Below the pieces are notes generated by a model that was not told the origin of the DNA, ran no database searches, and saw nothing but the letters and a program-made list of their open reading frames with translations. This document shows positions 23,911-34,440 of a stretch of DNA of 64,000 nucleotides, piece by piece. The stretch is from NCBI GenBank assembly GCA_000711775.1, contig ARYC01000447.1, positions 46,785 through 110,784 of the forward strand, given 5' to 3'. Both the position numbers and the translations under genes were made by a program. Source of the stretch: Oxytricha trifallax (lineage: Eukaryota; Ciliophora; Spirotrichea; Sporadotrichida; Oxytrichidae). Each line of letters starts with the position of its first letter. Position 1 is the first letter of the stretch.

Positions 23911-25346
23911 TCACTCATAATGCACTTTTGGATCATGTGGAAGATGTCTGTTGTTTATTTTACTCAACCACTATTCTATTTACTCTATCGATATGTCTGA
24001 TCGCGGGTTCGGCTTGATTATTACTTACTCTGTCATCTATTTCATTGCTTGAGATACTCTTGTTTTATCTATAAATTGCTTTATTATTTGCTTCGCATCC
24101 TTTTCACACCTTGTTGAGTAATAATCTTTGCGTGGCATATCGCACTCTATTATTATTCCTGCTATTGCCCACAAATCCCATTGAAAGTCTCCGTCTCTCC
24201 AGTCTTCTCTTTCTGTAAATAGCCTGGAGTTCCCATTACACTTCCTATCCTTGATACTTCCACTCTTAATGCTCTTTTGAAGTCAACAATTGTCACTCTT
24301 ACAGGTGAAAAGTTTATCATTATATTCTCAGGCTTCAAATCTCTGTGAACAAAGCCTAACTTATGTAACTCTCTTATGCCTTCTAAGGTTTAAGTTGCTA
24401 TCAAAGCAAGCTACTTGATCACTAATGAAATCTCTGACGGTCATTACATAGATTGGGAGTCTGAAAGCAACATGATCTTTGGCAAGTAGAACAGCATCTA
24501 GCTTGATTAAGTACTTACACTCTTTAAATTTTGCTTGAGTGAGTACTTGATACTCGTTAGTAAACTCCATCTAGTATTTATCATCACTTTAGAGATAGTT
24601 TAAAGGATAAACCTTGTAAGCATATTGATAATCATTGATAACTTTCTTATCAAAGGAGTCCTCTAGAATAAGATAACTTTAAAGAGAAATATCTAGGTCA
24701 ATTTAAGCAAGAACCGGTATTTCTTGTATTGAATTTTGATCATGATTTTTGTGATTTCAGAGATTAGTTGGTTACGGGCCTTCTTTACGCACTCTAATTC
24801 ACTAGCTTATTCAGGCACTGTCACTTTAGATTATTCCCTCGATTTTCTTTTGTTGAGAAGCTCTAGCTTAACTTCGTGCTTTTCAATTTCTATGTCTTTT
24901 TTGTGAGCTTTTAAAAGATGTTTCTTCAAGTCTCTTGTATGAGAGTATTGCTTATGCCACTCAAAGCAAACATAATTCCCATCTATTTTGTAATGCTTTA
25001 AGTATACAGTAGGCTTGGCTTCTCTATGCTCCTTCTTATGACTATACCAGCTTGATTTATGAGCAAAATCTCTCTCACACAGCTCACAAAAGTATACTTC
25101 TATTTCTTCAGTTTGTATAGGAATATCATTAATACCTTTCTCCTCCTCTCTGTCTCCCACACACTTGTTTGCCATTTATTTTCTATTATTAATTTCTATT
25201 TTAATAACAGAGACCTCAAGTGATAGCTATGGTAGTTCTTTATGAAAGTTCATCTCACAGCTATCACACTTTTTATTGCTGCCAAAGGTAAGTCTCATTT
25301 AGTTTGATGGAATTGCTATTGTTTTTCTTAAAATGTTAGCGCTCAT
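23911..25346 (-). pseudogene. TBE2 57k zinc-finger/kinase gene, degenerate
   Basis: The minus-strand ATG at 25346 gives MSANILRKTIAIPSNQ, matching the N-terminus of the other copies. The first C2H2 finger is intact (CELCERDFAHKSSWYSHKKEH). The second has lost its second Cys (CFEWHKQYSHTRDLKKH, with Trp where CEICEK is found in TBE1). The kinase-like part includes KECKYLIKLDAVLLAKDHVA and, later, KDAKQIIKQFIDKTRVSQ. TGA is at 23911-23913 after HDPKVHYE. The length (1436 nt) is not a multiple of three and the frame changes between 24350 and 24830, so it is broken. Confidence -1.
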
Positions 25347-25912
25347 AATTAAATTTGAATCTAAAATTATAAAACTGCCTCTATAACGGAGAGCTTATTA
25401 TATGAGAGGTTTGAAGCATACAAATTTCAAGGGAAGTTTTTAGAGTATTAGAGGAGAAAAATGATCAGTAAGAGACGATCGAGCTCTAAATATGGGTGAG
25501 AAAGTAGCCATTATTTCTATCAATAATAAGTAAATTACAGCACCTACCGATTTAGGAGGTGTATAATTAAGTAAGTACTGTTTTAGGAGGTATTTTGTGA
25601 TTTTATGATTAAATTTAGGGTGCTCCTAATTAAGTACTAGCAATAATTAAAGCTCCTAATTAAGTACTAGCATTTTAGGAGCTGCTCCTATTTAAGTACG
25701 TACCAATTTAAATTTAAAAATTAGGAGCTATAACAGTATAAATTGATATCAATCTCTCAAGTTTGAAACCAGTTCTCAAAACCTTCTCCATATCCTTCTT
25801 AAAGGTTGACCTCCAAAAGGATCCCCATATTTAAATAGTAAGTTTTACAGAGGTATATAATTGAAATCAATAAACTTAAATTTGAATATCATTTCTTAAA
25901 TCTGTAAACAAG
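25347..25912. promoter_or_regulatory. TBE2 divergent intergenic region with TCCTAATTAAGTACT repeats
   Basis: It separates the divergent 57k and 22k genes. From about 25545 to 25730 it has direct and inverted copies of GCTCCTAATTAAGTACTAGC, TTAGGAGGT and TTAGGAGCTGCTCCTA. The array sits where TBE1, TBE3 and TBE5 have theirs, but with a different core (AAGTAC here). No coding potential seen. Confidence -1.
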
Positions 25913-26700
25913 ATGGAGTCAATGAATGATGCAATGAAAAGAGTGCAAGCACAAGAATTGATTCAAAGATTTAGAAGCAAGGAGGATTTGCATCGCTATC
26001 TGGTGCAGCAAGGTAATGAACTCATAGTAGCTAATCTTTATTATGTAGTTGGTTTGTTCTTGCCAACCATGGAAGGTACTAAAATTTCATTTCTATGAGC
26101 AATACTCTGCGAAGAAAAGAAAGCATTGAAAACTTAAGATGTAATGTTTGCAGAGATTCCAAACTATCCAGAGATTACAGTGACAAACTTATATGATGAT
26201 GCTATGAATGACCCAGTGGTTTCGCAGTACCTGCCTACTAAGAAGCAGTTGTCAAATAAACTACTTGAAAGAAACTATTTCTTTGGCATACTTGCTACAA
26301 TCAAAGGTGATTACTTGAAAGAAATTATTCAAGAATCTCATAAGAAAAGGAACAGCATCTCTTCAGAAGATAAGGACAAACAAGGGATCAAGATAAGTGA
26401 GAGCTGGCTATCAGAGCTGCAGAAGCACCCTTATATTTCAAGTAAGATTTGTAGCTTAACTCTTTAGAAAAATCTGGTACTGGCATCTTCTTGATGAAGG
26501 AATAGAGCAAGCTTCACAGAGAGCGAAAGTCGCAGACAAAGAATGAAGTTAGCAAGAGACTTTATTCTAATATTTAGCCTCCAGAGTCAATGAACATAGA
26601 TGCTGGAGCTGGTAGCGAGAGAAGAAACTTAGAAGGAGGGAAGCAAGAAGTAGAAGAAAAGAAAGAGAAGCCGGCTCCCTCTAAAGAATTTTAAATGTGA
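25913..26700 (+). pseudogene. TBE2 22k gene, premature TGA
   Basis: ATG 25913 gives MESMNDAMKRVQAQELIQRF. Intron 1 is about 36 nt (GTAATG near 26012 to TAG near 26047) and leads to VGLFLPTMEG. A TGA follows FL at about 26096-26098, where the other copies have a sense codon. The frame then continues AEIPNYPEITVTNLYDDAMN and ERNYFFGILATIKGDYLKEI. Intron 2 (GTAAGA near 26441 to TAG) restores the downstream frame KKSGTGIFLMKEQSKLHRER. The C-terminus EKPAPSKEFQM ends at TGA 26698-26700. Function unknown. Confidence -1.
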
Positions 26701-26709
26701 CTTATATAT

Positions 26710-27320
26710 TCATTAACTTAACTACAAAACTTATTTATATACATTCACTCTCCCTTCTTTAGCACACTTTTAAGCCAATAAATTATCTACTCTGTTCGCT
26801 GAGCTTTTAATAAAGTCTACTGTATCGATAGGTAGGTCATGCATCAGATGGTATAACAGCAGTTTCTTGTAATGACCTTTTAGTATACCCCAGTAGAATT
26901 ATATTCCATTAAACTATGGACTGTAAGGTACGTTAAACACTGGCGTTATTCTAAGTTGTTCACAACTCTTCCTTTCTCTTTTGTCTTATGAACAGAAAGA
27001 TTATCAACGAATAGTATAATCTCTTATTCAGGTTACTTCTCTCAGCTGCTCTAAGAACTTAATATACTGCTCTGTCTTAAAAGAGCGAGGATGAATAACA
27101 TAAGTCACTTAACCAGCATCTTCGCTAATACCTTCAAGAATTGCCATTGTTTATACCTTGACTTTCTAGTCATATACTTCTATGTTGCTATGCCTCTTAT
27201 ACCAAGACTTCTAGATGAAAGTGTTGAATGTAAACACAGCCTCGTCAGCATGAATAAACTTAATATTATTCTATTAGGCTCTCTGCATTTAATTATAAAT
27301 ATAATTTAAGTTGTTGTTGT
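26710..27320 (-). pseudogene. TBE2 transposase, C-terminal half only
   Basis: The minus strand reads NIKFIHADEAVFTFNTFI, VYDQKVKVQTMAILEGISED, YVIHPRSFKTEQYIKFLEQL, a frame break near 27000-27030, then TPVFNVPYSP and KLLLYHLMHDLPIDTVDF, ending at TGA 26710-26712. The first and third catalytic regions are visible; the second (FVDNLS in the others) is damaged. The N-terminal third is missing because the sequence switches to a foreign TBE 57k gene at about 27320-27330. Confidence -1.
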
Positions 27321-27325
27321 AAGAT

Positions 27326-27668
27326 AGAGCTTTGGCTTGTTAGAATGCTACTCTAAGATATGACGCTTAAGAGCAGATTTATAAGTGAAGTTCTTCTCGC
27401 ACTCTTCAGATAAATGTAATGCTTTAACTTCTTTTTTCTCTTCCTCCTCTTGAACCATTTTCATTGGAACTTCGCATTGAATTTCTTAGCTCTGCATTTC
27501 TATTTAACAACTGAATTGTTATTCAAAGTCTGAGACCTAAGGTTAGAGAATTTCAGGTTCATACTAGGTAGAGGCATCACAAGCCTCAATTTTTTTTTAA
27601 TTCATGAAAGAAAGTTTTTGCTGGCTAATAGCAAGAAATGCCGCTTTTCTTAGTAAGCTGCCGCTCAT
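27326..27668 (-). pseudogene. TBE3 57k gene, N-terminal fragment
   Basis: The minus-strand ATG at 27668 gives MSGSLLRKAAFLAISQQKLS and later KIEACDASTQYEPEI, corresponding to KVETRDACTQWEP in TBE1. A damaged first finger follows (EECEKNFTYKSALKRHILE). Similarity ends after KPKLYL at the junction with TBE2. The second finger and kinase domain are missing. Confidence -1.
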
Positions 27669-27819
27669 TTTATAAATACTATTAATAATTATATAAGCTG
27701 TTTAAATTCTACCATTATACACAAGCAAGAGCATATCATCATAGATTTAGAGAGGTTTAATGTGAACATAATGCAAGACATTAATTTTATATTTTTTAAC
27801 ATTAGAGACAATTTATATA

Positions 27820-28233
27820 TTGTAGAAATACATTTGAATTTGGAAAATTAATTTTAATTAAAATAAATATAATTCAAAATCTTGGCAGTTAAAGTTGGCC
27901 AATTTAAACGATCTTGAGCTTATTCTATAGAGAATTCAAAATAAGCGGATTTTATTATTGGCGGTACTATTTTATCTCATCCCTGGAGCGAGATAACTTG
28001 AGTTTAATGTGAAGATATAATTTAATGAATTTAGATGTGTTTAATTAAAGTCGAGTTATCTCGTTCTAGGGATGCGATAAAATAGTAACGCCAATAATAA
28101 AGTCCAGCTAATTTTGAATTCTCTATCGAATGAGCTCAAGATCGTTTAAATTGGCCAACTTAAACTGCCAATAATTTAATTGATTTTTAATTTAATTATT
28201 ATTAATTTTCCAAATTCAAATGTATTTCTACAA
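27820..28233. mobile_element. Palindromic MITE, family A, copy 1 (414 bp, TA target duplication)
   Basis: The ends are TTGTAGAAATACATTTGAAT and its inverse, flanked by TA at 27818-27819 and 28234-28235. Nearly the whole element is one inverted repeat: TTGGCAGTTAAAGTTGGCCA, GCGAGATAAC and TTGGCGG in the left arm are mirrored in the right, with a short spacer near 28010-28050. No ORF. TA duplication plus short terminal repeats suggests mobilisation by a Tc1/mariner-type transposase. It sits in the intergenic region of TBE3, so it inserted after that TBE. Confidence -1.
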
Positions 28234-28647
28234 TACTATTCCATCCATTTAATGCATTAAAATGCATCTAAATTTGTTTTGTGAAGTTAGGTGGTGCTCC
28301 TAAACCTGTTCTTGTATATTTAGGAGGGAGGTTTTAAACTTTAATTTTTTTAATGCACCACCTAATACGGATTTGAACTTTAATTTAACCTCCTATTTAA
28401 GTTTTAAATAAATTAAGAGCACCACCTAATTAAATTAATTATTATTAGGAGCAATTTAATGGAGAAAGTTTGATAAAAATGGATGTCAAATTCTGAAACT
28501 TGGAGAAGTTCCTCCATCTTAATCTATTTATCTGAATCAGGTTGACCTCCAAGTGGATCTCCCTATTTAGTAGTAAAATTTGAGTAAGTTCAGAATGGAT
28601 ATCCATAATTTTAAATTTCATAAATATTTATAGAAACTGGAAGCAAG
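28234..28647. promoter_or_regulatory. TBE3 intergenic region (22k side) with GGTGGTGCTCC repeats
   Basis: After the MITE, inverted and direct blocks appear between about 28290 and 28450: GGTGGTGCTCCTAAACC, GCACCACCTAAT, GAGCACCACCTAATT and AGGAGGGAGG. This is the TBE3 version of the repeat array seen in the other TBEs. The 22k start codon follows at 28648. Confidence -1.
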
Positions 28648-29438
28648 ATGGAATCTATGAATGATGCAATGAAGAGAATTTAATCTCAAGATTTAATAGG
28701 AAAATTCAGAAGTAAAGAAGATATTTACAGATACTTGGTATAGAAAGGTAAGTTAATACTTATAACTAACTTATTAACTATAGTTGGATTGTTCTTGCCA
28801 GCCCAGGAAGGAACTAAAATCTCAAACTTAAAAGCCTTACTGAGTGAAGAGATAAAAGCATTTAAGTCTAATGAAATTAGGATGATTGAAATTCCTAACT
28901 ACCCTGAAATATCAGTAAAAAATCTCTATGACGATGCTATGAGTGATCCAGATGTTGCTCTCTACCTTCCATCAAAGTTACAGCTCTCTAATAAGTTGCC
29001 AGAGAGAAACTTCTTCTTTGGCGTCCTTGGAACTCTGAAACCTGAGTACTTAAATGAAGTAATTTAAGAAGCTCACAAGAAACGCTATAGCATCTCTCCT
29101 GAAGAAAAAGAGAAGCAAAGTATTAAAATAAGTGACACCTGGCTCTAGGAACTGCAGAAGCATCCATTCATCTCTAGTAAGCTTAGTCTTCTAACTTTAT
29201 AGAAAAACCTGGCACTGCTATATACTTGATGAAAGAGCGCAGCAAATTAAACAGAGAGAGAAAGTCTCAAGTAAAGCATGAATTGAGTAAGAGACTCTTC
29301 AAAGATTTCTAAAAGCCAGACGAGATGAACATAGATGCAGGGGCTGGCACTAAGAGAAGAAACATGGGCCCAAGCAAGCCTTAAGAGGAAGAAAAGAAAG
29401 AGAAGCCAAATCCCTTTACGGGCAAATTTAATATGTGA
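28648..29438 (+). CDS. TBE3 22k gene, intact, two introns (242 aa)
   Basis: Exons 28648-28747, 28784-29176 and 29203-29438 total 729 nt and give one uninterrupted ciliate-code frame from MESMNDAMKRIQSQDLIGKF to TGA. Both introns are GT-AG: 36 nt (28748-28783, GTAAGT to TATAG) and 26 nt (29177-29202, GTAAGC to TATAG). Landmarks: VGLFLPAQEGTKISNLKALL, IPNYPEISVKNLYDDAMSDP, ERNFFFGVLGTLKPEYLNEV, KKPGTAIYLMKERSK and a charged tail ending FTGKFNM. No signal peptide or known domain. It is the only TBE gene in the window that I could read without a break. TAG and TAA codons occur in frame as Gln. It stops 6 bp from the convergent transposase gene. Confidence -1.
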
Positions 29439-29444
29439 ACTTAT

Positions 29445-30433
29445 TCATTCGCTTAAATCTAAAACTTATTTATTAACACAAAATCTCCCTTCTCTTGCAC
29501 ATACTTTAGCTTTATCATCGCTGACTCTCTTAGCAGCAATCTTAATATAATCTACTGTATCTATCTTCAATTCGGATAGAGCAGCAATTTCTTATAATGA
29601 CCTTTCAATAACCCCAAATATAATTCAATTCCATTGAACTAAGGTCTGTAAGGAACATTAAATACAGGTGATATATTTAGCCTTTCATATTATTTCCTTG
29701 AGTCTTTAGTTTTATGAACTGACAAGTTATCAACGAACGGAATAATCTCTTAGTCCGCGTACTTATCTCTGAGTTATTGCAAGAACTTAATATATTATTC
29801 AGTCTTTATACAACGAGGGTGAATAACATAAGTCTCGAGGCCACTATCTTCACTTATTCCACCAAGAATAGGATGAGTTTACACCTTAACCTTTTAGTCA
29901 TAAACTTCTATATTACTATACCTCTTGTACCAAGACCTTGATATAAAGGTATTGAATGTAAATACTGCCTCATCAGCGTGTATGAACTTTATATTATGCT
30001 CTTAAGACCTCTGCATTTAATTGAATAAATAATTTAAATTAGTCTTATAAAATGGAACATTTAAGTCAATCACTCTCTTAATGCGATTGACTGTCTTGTA
30101 AGATTTTCCGTTCATTTTATTTATGTTAGCTATCGATTAAGCAGATATATGAAGCTTAGTAAATTGGCGATGAAACATCACAGCTCTCTAGGCCAGAGAG
30201 AAGTGATCCCAGTATTTTAGAGTCGTATCATTAATAAGATAGTCAATATGATGCTGCTAAAATTTTAAGGGTCTCTTAGGCTTAGAATTAAGATGCTATC
30301 TCTTTAAATTCAATGCTAATAGACAGTGAGACCTCACAGTTGCTGGAGAATTATTGAGGAGCCTTACTATAGACATATAATATAGAAGAGGCTTGAGTTA
30401 TTCACTATATTCATCACATCCATATCGCAACTT
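29445..30433 (-). pseudogene. TBE3 transposase, start codon lost and 10-nt deletion
   Basis: The position of the TBE1 start codon reads AAG (CTT at 30431-30433 on the plus strand), so the start is lost. The frame is then good for most of the gene: LNYTSIARLLYKSPVTVRS, FKFIHADEAVF (first Asp), YSNIEVYDQKVKVQTHPILG, FVDNLSVHKTKDSRK (second Asp) and FNGIELYLGLLKGHYKKLLL (Glu). Near 29565-29575 about 10 nt are missing relative to TBE1, shifting the frame before the C-terminus CAREGRFCVNKQVLDLSE, TGA 29445-29447. Confidence -1.
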
Positions 30434-30621
30434 AAACAATAAATATATATAGTCACTGTCATAAATTGACCCCAAACTCACATATACTCACTTAAATTAC
30501 TATTTAAACATTAAACCCCTATATAAACCCTACTAAAACCCTTATAAATTATGCACTAATAGTCTACTTTTATCAATCAAAAACTCAATCAAACTACTGA
30601 AAGGGTTTTGGGGTTTTGAAT

Positions 30622-30870
30622 GGCAGTGGTAGCAAGATGGGCCCAGGAGATGCCAATTCTTTCAAGTCGAGATCTCTGCTCTGCCACTCCGAGATACCGA
30701 CTTAAAGCAGGGAGGAGGCATTTTCTTTTTTACTGCGCCAATGGTAGCCCGGTTCCTCCATTCGAGATTTCAAACTGATCAGAGAGACAAGAATGCAGTC
30801 ATTTAGGTACACAGAGACGGTGGGGATGAGAGACAGAGGAGAGGTGTCTCGTGAGGTAACGCCGTATTGA
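30622..30870 (+). CDS. Isolated GC-richer open segment (candidate MDS) next to a TBE end
   Basis: Immediately after TBE3 the base composition changes sharply to GC-rich for about 250 bp. The plus strand is open in the ciliate code from GGC 30622 to TGA 30868-30870 (83 codons): SKMGPGDANSFKSRSLLCHS, FSFLLRQWQPGSSIRDF and TRMQSFRYTETVGMRDRG. It has no Met start of its own and no recognised domain. It could be a terminal MDS of a gene whose other segments lie elsewhere, or a non-coding RNA; I cannot decide. Confidence -1.
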
Positions 30871-32505
30871 GGTGATCAACACTTCGGTAATATTTATAAT
30901 AGATATTTATAATATAATTACGTTAGACCACCAAAAACCCTGGCAAGACCACCTGACCACTTTTTAATAAATATATATTTAATTAAATGTATTCAAATTT
31001 TATATCAAATTAGCATTAATGATACTCCTAATTCATGACAGTTGTAATTACTAATATAGTTTTAATTAATTTGTATTTCTCAAATTTCCTATTTATATCT
31101 ATTTTAACAATAATTTCAAATACATAACTTAACTATTAATATTTTTCATATTTTAATGATCTGGCCTTTACTTTTCTCCTAAAATATCAGTTTTATGAAT
31201 TTATTTAATTGTTAAAGCTTATCTTCAATCTTTTCGCTTCCTCCTCTATTATAATTTGCATCTATAATTTAATTAGAGTTTTTAGATTTCTTATTTTCCA
31301 TTCTTTTTCATAAATGTCTCTCCAATTTTATTTAAAAGATTAGTTTTATTTAAAAATCCATTTTTATTTTGGACTATTTCTTAGAAAGATGAGATAATAA
31401 AATTGATTGTATGTTTTAATGATATTAAAAGCTAGAATAAATATATGATTTATAATTGTAAAAAGAGAAATTAATCTAAAACTTAATTTATTAAAAAGTA
31501 ATATTCTTATAGAAAAAACACAGGACGAGTACAGCACTTACATAAAATGTATTTTACATAAAATTTATACTTTATTTTCTTTTTTACTAGTCCTACCTGG
31601 TAAGAACCACACGTGTCATTAGACTAGTGCTTCGCAGAGACACACAAAGAAGGGGGAACAAGAATCTGTAAAAATATTTTAAAATGAATGTGATGAGGAA
31701 GATATGATGTCTTTTTAGAAATTTCCATTATTGACTATTATAATAGGTATTTGTCTAGTCATCTAAGGCTGTATCTATAAATTATGTAGTGAGATTTGCA
31801 TTTTTTTAGTTGTTAATATAGTTCATTTTTTATAAAATAACATGCTTGCATACAATAAAAAATCATGAATTAGCAAAAAAACATTTAAAGAAGGATAAAA
31901 TTGGACAGGAACCTTTTTGAACTTTCAATAAAAAGGAAAAACTTTACTTTCTTAACGAGTAAATAATTATAGATTAAATTATATTAAATAATAATTCCAT
32001 ATTTTATATATAAATATCCCTATAAATCACTTTCTTGCCCTTAAAAATATTACTTACTAACAGTAATATTACTATCAATTTCTTAGCAAAGTAAAATACT
32101 TATTTTAGGAACTTATCTGGCAGAGATTATTAAAATATAAACTGAATTTATATTTAGAAATTTAACTTCAAAGAATAATATTTTTGCTAATAACTTTTTA
32201 ATAAATAAACATAGAATATTTCGAGTCTTATTTTTAAGTTACTTCAAGAATATTTATAACATAGAAAACACTTTAAATTCTTGAGATGGTCATAAATGAG
32301 CTAAACAATCAAATAATGATTTAGCTTAATTTTAAGTTTATTTGCTTATAAATCTCTTATAAGATGCATTTTAGAAAATTTAAGAATAAGTTTAAATTAA
32401 ATTAACAAATTTATTGAATTAATTGTAGACAAGCTATTTTCCTATTTAGTTTTCCTTCCAAAACATATCTATATTTTTAATATGTTTTCCATAATTTTCT
32501 TAAAA
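30871..32505. other. AT-rich germline DNA with one short GC-richer patch
   Basis: Mostly A/T runs. A small GC-richer patch at about 31585-31665 contains ACTAGTCCTACCTGGTAAGA and GTGTCATTAGACTAGTGC, with self-complementary ACTAGTC/GACTAGT. It matches no RNA I can recognise. No coding segment was seen. Confidence -1.
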
Positions 32506-32509
32506 TCTT

Positions 32510-34006
32510 CACTGTGGTACTGCAACATTAGTGACAAGATTAATAATTTAAGAACTTTCATTTTCATCGTCATCTCTGTGTCTCTCTTAATTTATTACAT
32601 TTTGCCTTTCATTTATGTAATTATTCAAGGCTTGCATTAAGATTTCTTTCCTGTCGTCTGGCAGCCTTATCATATCTTTTTTAATTTATTTAGCTATTTT
32701 TTTGAAATTATAATATTGAGAATTCTACATGAATTAATTTTATTGTTTTTATATCCTCATCCTCTTCGTCTTCAAAACTTGCATATATATAATGTTTTAT
32801 GGCTGGCTAATTTCTTTTTTATTTTTGTAAAATTTCTTAATAACTTTATATATATATATCAAACTCTAAACCATACTCATAAGTGACTATTGCTAATGAT
32901 CATGCTTATCGAGCTAAAAACTTGAATTTAATATCTCTAAATCCATCTTCTCTACTCTTCTTTTAGTCCAATCGAAATACAATCGAACCAAGTCTCCAGC
33001 AAAGAATATCAATAGATAGAAGAAAAATCTGTTAATTTCTATGAATTCTACTACTATATCAACTACTGGGGGGATGTACCAATATTGATCGTGCAGCTTC
33101 TTCCTGTAGAGATATTCTGAACGCACATCATGCCCATTCATAAATATCTGAAAATAGAATTTATGCATAAAATTTACATTTAATTGCTCCTTATAAAATG
33201 TAATTAATCTAATGAATTGTAGGGATGGAACCAATCTGGCTTTTTATAGCCAGTCCATTTGGTATGATAAAAATCAGTGATGGTTCTGGGTTGATAGTAA
33301 GTTTTCCCCGTGAATTCATCTGAGTAAGCTTCTTAGGTTGAATTTCCATCGTTAATACGGTTTTCTATGTCATAGGTAGATCTTGATATTGGGTTCTATA
33401 GTACCTCATTATTTTATTTAATTTGCTAATAAAAGTAATTTAAATTAAAGAAAGTATATTTGATATTGATTAATGGATCGATGGATTTTGATAATATATT
33501 ATCATAATAAAATAATTGAACTCTATAAAGTGATTATAAATATTTATATGTGACCTCATAAGCTTTATTAATTTTCTTGAATATTTCAGTAGTTCTCTCC
33601 ACATCTCCGTCAGTGTTGAAATCTGGGTGATATTTCTTGGCCATTTTATAATAAGCCAGTTTGATTTCTTTGGATGAGGCTGTGGTTTTAACTCCCAAGA
33701 CCTTATAGAGGGTGTCCTCTTCTCTCTTAAAGTTTAGTGTGATAGACCTCTGCGGATTTTATCCAAATATTTATAAGATTTTTGGGCTTTGAGGTTAAGG
33801 AAAAGTTTTGATAATTTTTTATCTTTTTAAAATGTAATGAACTTATAAAAAGATTAAAGAAATCAAATTACTGAATAAAAGATAGATTTCATTATAAATT
33901 AAGCGAAAGTTTATTGTGTATTGCTTAGTCTTAATAATTTAATGTAATTCTATTTTTAAGCATTTCTAGCTGTAAAATGCATTAATCTTCTAGAGTGGCT
34001 TAGCAT
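32510..34006 (-). CDS. J-domain (DnaJ-family) membrane protein, probably mitochondrial, in MDSs
   Basis: The minus-strand ATG at 34006 gives [16 protein letters not shown], a basic presequence-like N-terminus. After an insert (about 33850-33960) a segment reads [39 protein letters not shown] and [20 protein letters not shown] (33755-33575), a J domain with the HPD motif. It continues after another insert with [20 protein letters not shown] (33410-33350), then [20 protein letters not shown]. The next segment has a hydrophobic helix ([19 protein letters not shown], about 33020-32965) and [13 protein letters not shown] last segment, [20 protein letters not shown] then [14 protein letters not shown], ends at TGA 32510-32512. 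J proteins stimulate Hsp70 ATPase. Assignment of the last segment to this gene rests on order and strand. Confidence -1.
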
Positions 34007-34440
34007 GAGAATATTCGTGGCCAATGTTTTATAATTATTTTTCATTTTGTATTTAATTATATTTATCACAATTTATTAGTTTTGATAAAAACATAATCCA
34101 CTCAAATATCCGGTTATTTTAATAATAAAATCTTATAAAATTATATCTTATGATTCATTAATAACATAGAAAGGCGGAGGAAATATACAAAAATACATAG
34201 TGAAATAAATGTTTAAATAATAATAAATGCAGTAGATTAGTTCTCTAAATAACTCTTAAAAAGCTATATTGAGAGAGCTCTACACTGCATCTATTTTAAG
34301 ATAATTTATGCAAAACTGTGTCGTAGATGATTTGCATAGTCTAATTGCTCAATTATAATTTTATAGTTTAAATAATAATTGATCAAATAAGAGACATCCA
34401 TATTTGAATTTATTAAATATAAGATATTAAAATAAATATC
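34007..34440. other. Intergenic region
   Basis: This AT-rich spacer of 434 bp lies between the start codon of the J-domain gene and the stop codon of the next minus-strand gene. Nothing else recognised. Confidence -1.

Larger units (their letters stand above)
23792..27325. mobile_element. TBE2: TBE of a different subfamily, right end lost
   Basis: The left terminal repeat AAAAACCCCAAAACCCC continues into TTAATGAGGTTTATAAGTGC, unlike the TTCAGTAGTTTGATTGAG of TBE1, TBE3 and TBE4. The element contains the 57k gene (minus, 23911-25346), the 22k gene (plus, 25913-26700) and the C-terminal half of the transposase (minus, 26710 to about 27320). There homology stops and the 57k gene of another TBE begins. 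AAT precedes the left end (23789-23791) and AAT also follows the right end of TBE3 (30619-30621). Confidence -1.
27326..30618. mobile_element. TBE3: TBE lacking its left end, carrying a MITE insertion
   Basis: It begins inside the zinc-finger part of a 57k gene (start codon 27668, minus). It continues through the divergent intergenic region, which is interrupted by a palindromic MITE (27820-28233), then the 22k gene (28648-29438) and the transposase gene (29445-30433, minus). It ends with CTGAAAGGGTTTTGGGGTTTTG-type terminal sequence at 30618, followed by AAT. The right half is closely similar to TBE1. The left terminal repeat and kinase domain have been replaced by TBE2 sequence. Confidence -1.
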
